Origin: Candidatus Cloacimonadota bacterium
GTDB lineage: Bacteria; Cloacimonadota; Cloacimonadia; Cloacimonadales; Cloacimonadaceae
NCBI GenBank assembly: GCA_028703735.1
Contig: JAQVMI010000038.1
Span: forward strand, 1 to 7,896
Length of the DNA stretch: 7,896 nt
Reading direction: 5' to 3'
Of the stretch, positions 7,801 to 7,896 are shown one piece after another. Under the pieces are notes generated by a model, which saw only the letters and a list, made by a program, of their open reading frames with translations, did not search any database and was not told where the DNA came from. Position 1 is the first letter of the stretch, and every line of letters starts with the position of its first letter. The position numbers were made by a program, and so were the translations under genes.

Positions 7801-7896
7801 TGATACCATTTACCATCCATTTCAAGTTCGGTAGATGCCCTGGCTTTTGTTTCCTTCATGGTTAGATAGGGGCAGTTTTGAACTGGCTTGTTCAAC
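4890..7896 (-). CDS. Multi-PAS/GAF sensor histidine kinase, phytochrome-kinase-like core (N-terminus outside window)
   Basis: The frame is open to the right edge. The outermost possible start is a TTG at 7895-7893, which falls inside a PAS domain, so the true start lies beyond the window. Residues below are numbered from that TTG. Order: C-terminal half of a PAS domain 1-60 (NCPYL, then VDPI and RDIS); PAS 70-187; GAF about 195-360; PAS 376-495; PAS 503-622; PAS 630-742; coiled-coil linker about 741-777; dimerisation domain with phosphoacceptor His784 in SVSHDLRSPL; ATPase domain with N-box Asn898 (NNAWKF), G1 box Asp934-Gly938 (DNGAG), Phe951, and a G2 box around 962-967 (GTGVGL), ending at 1001. 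All residues needed for autophosphorylation are present. The LEAFSYSVSHDLRSPL stretch is typical of the kinase class that includes Cph1-like phytochromes, but the GAF domain here does not look like a bilin-binding phytochrome GAF and no PHY domain is visible. No membrane segment is seen in this part. The gene overlaps the response regulator gene by four bases; they are surely cotranscribed and likely a cognate pair. The promoter is outside the window. Confidence 0.93.
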   Translation of the reverse strand, partial: LNKPVQNCPYLTMKETKARASTELEMDGKWYQISVDPILDEEKEIIGAVHIIRDISQKIATEQALAYSELKFRNVFENSIAGKSLTSMDGTVNPNTALCNMLGYSQGEMKHKWQDFTHPDDVELTQKIIDSILAGEKEGARFIKRYQHKDGSVVWADVSTVLQRDYDGKPLYFMNTILDITSQKLAEEEIVKMNRVYAVISEINQMMVRTRDARVILQEACRISIDFGKFKMAWIGEVDLQEEIVKPLLWAGDENGYFSVIPNISTKDVPEGRGPCGMAVQTMKYFYCNDIANDPCMEPWRDSALKNGYRSVISMPIVLHNRVELVFTMYSEELNFFNEMEIRLLEEVTGDISYALEMNELEQAKRQSEDDLKKSEYRFHELFEHLSNGVSVYQSTEDNSDFYICDINPAGQRITNSHKEYIIGLKASEVFPDLRNKGLLDVFREVYNTGITKQCDTFNYQENKLEYWLNNKVLKLESGEIVAIYEDATQRMSAEHELRETNQYLQNLLDYANAPIIVWNANYLIERFNRAFEHLTQYSAEEILGKHLSLFFPPESRDSNMSLIRLASKVSSWESVELPIQRKDMQIRIVLWNSAIVYEEDGKTLLSTIAQGQDITERIEAERMVAESEERLRVIVDNAPFGAHAFVLMPDNRLILTGANLSADKILGIDNQALLGKELLEAFPGNAGTEIPQIYRRVALGGENYQAEQIVYEAEGISGAFEIHAVNTGKNRVTVFFREITEKKKADDAIKKLNEELEQRVIARTADLQIANKELEAFSYSVSHDLRSPLRGIDGWSQALFDDYESVLDGQAKIYLERIRAEAVRMSQLIEGLLKLAHIGKVDITTVQVNLSSLAKNIINRLQEESGDRIVDVHIQNDLSAMGDNNLLEIVLTNLLNNAWKFTTKTEQAKIEFGKGIANSPDNAGHKTVFYVKDNGAGFDMAYASKLFGVFQRMHKAAEFPGTGVGLATVQRIINRHGGEIWVEAHPNKGATFYFTLKEGS
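4897..4904 (-). promoter_or_regulatory. Ribosome binding site of the response regulator gene, inside the kinase gene
   Basis: Read on the minus strand, AAGGAGGG lies three bases before the ATG at 4893-4891. It is a near-complete Shine-Dalgarno match and supports this start and coupled translation with the kinase gene whose final codons contain it. Confidence 0.75.

Noticed and set aside
7893..7895. TTG (minus strand) as the start of the large kinase
   Set aside because: It lies within a PAS domain whose first half would be missing; the gene must begin beyond the right edge.

Overview
The window holds two convergent sensory gene blocks next to the end of an unrelated surface-type protein gene. 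Base composition is moderately AT-rich, and coding is dense apart from one gap of about 340 bases. I see no mobile element, CRISPR array, tRNA or rRNA. No single marker fixes the organism. Large cytoplasmic multi-PAS kinases beside a Ser/Thr/Asn/Tyr-rich, apparently exported beta-type protein suggest a Gram-negative-type anaerobe or environmental bacterium. Candidatus Cloacimonadota or a Bacteroidota-like lineage is my guess from general appearance; it is inference only.

Layout. Bases 2-1297 (+) are the 3' end of a gene for a probable secreted, beta-rich protein that I cannot assign to a family. Bases 1298-1638 are non-coding, with an imperfect long-range inverted repeat, a perfect 9-bp inverted repeat over a possible promoter, and a clear ribosome binding site at the end. 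Bases 1639-4458 (+) encode a complete 939-residue soluble hybrid histidine kinase: three PAS domains, an HDFNN-type kinase core and two C-terminal receivers. Six bases later, on the opposite strand, ends a 142-residue single-domain response regulator (4465-4893, -). Its start codon overlaps the stop of a very large PAS/GAF histidine kinase (4890-7896, -) by four bases. That kinase runs off the right edge, so its N-terminus is missing.

How the genes work together. The minus-strand pair looks like a cognate two-component system. The kinase has the HDLRSP H-box and core seen in cyanobacterial-phytochrome-type kinases, and the regulator is of the Rcp1 type that such kinases phosphorylate, but the visible sensor part is PAS and GAF with no recognisable phytochrome module. 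The plus-strand hybrid kinase belongs to a different H-box class and carries its own receivers. The two systems share a locus but probably form separate phosphorylation routes; cross-talk through the stand-alone regulator is possible but unproven. No gene here has a DNA-binding or enzymatic output domain, so the downstream targets are not in the window.

Overall this is mostly recognisable signalling machinery. The less ordinary points are the atypical second receiver of the hybrid kinase, the structured gap, the tail-to-tail arrangement with almost no spacer, and the unidentified surface protein.
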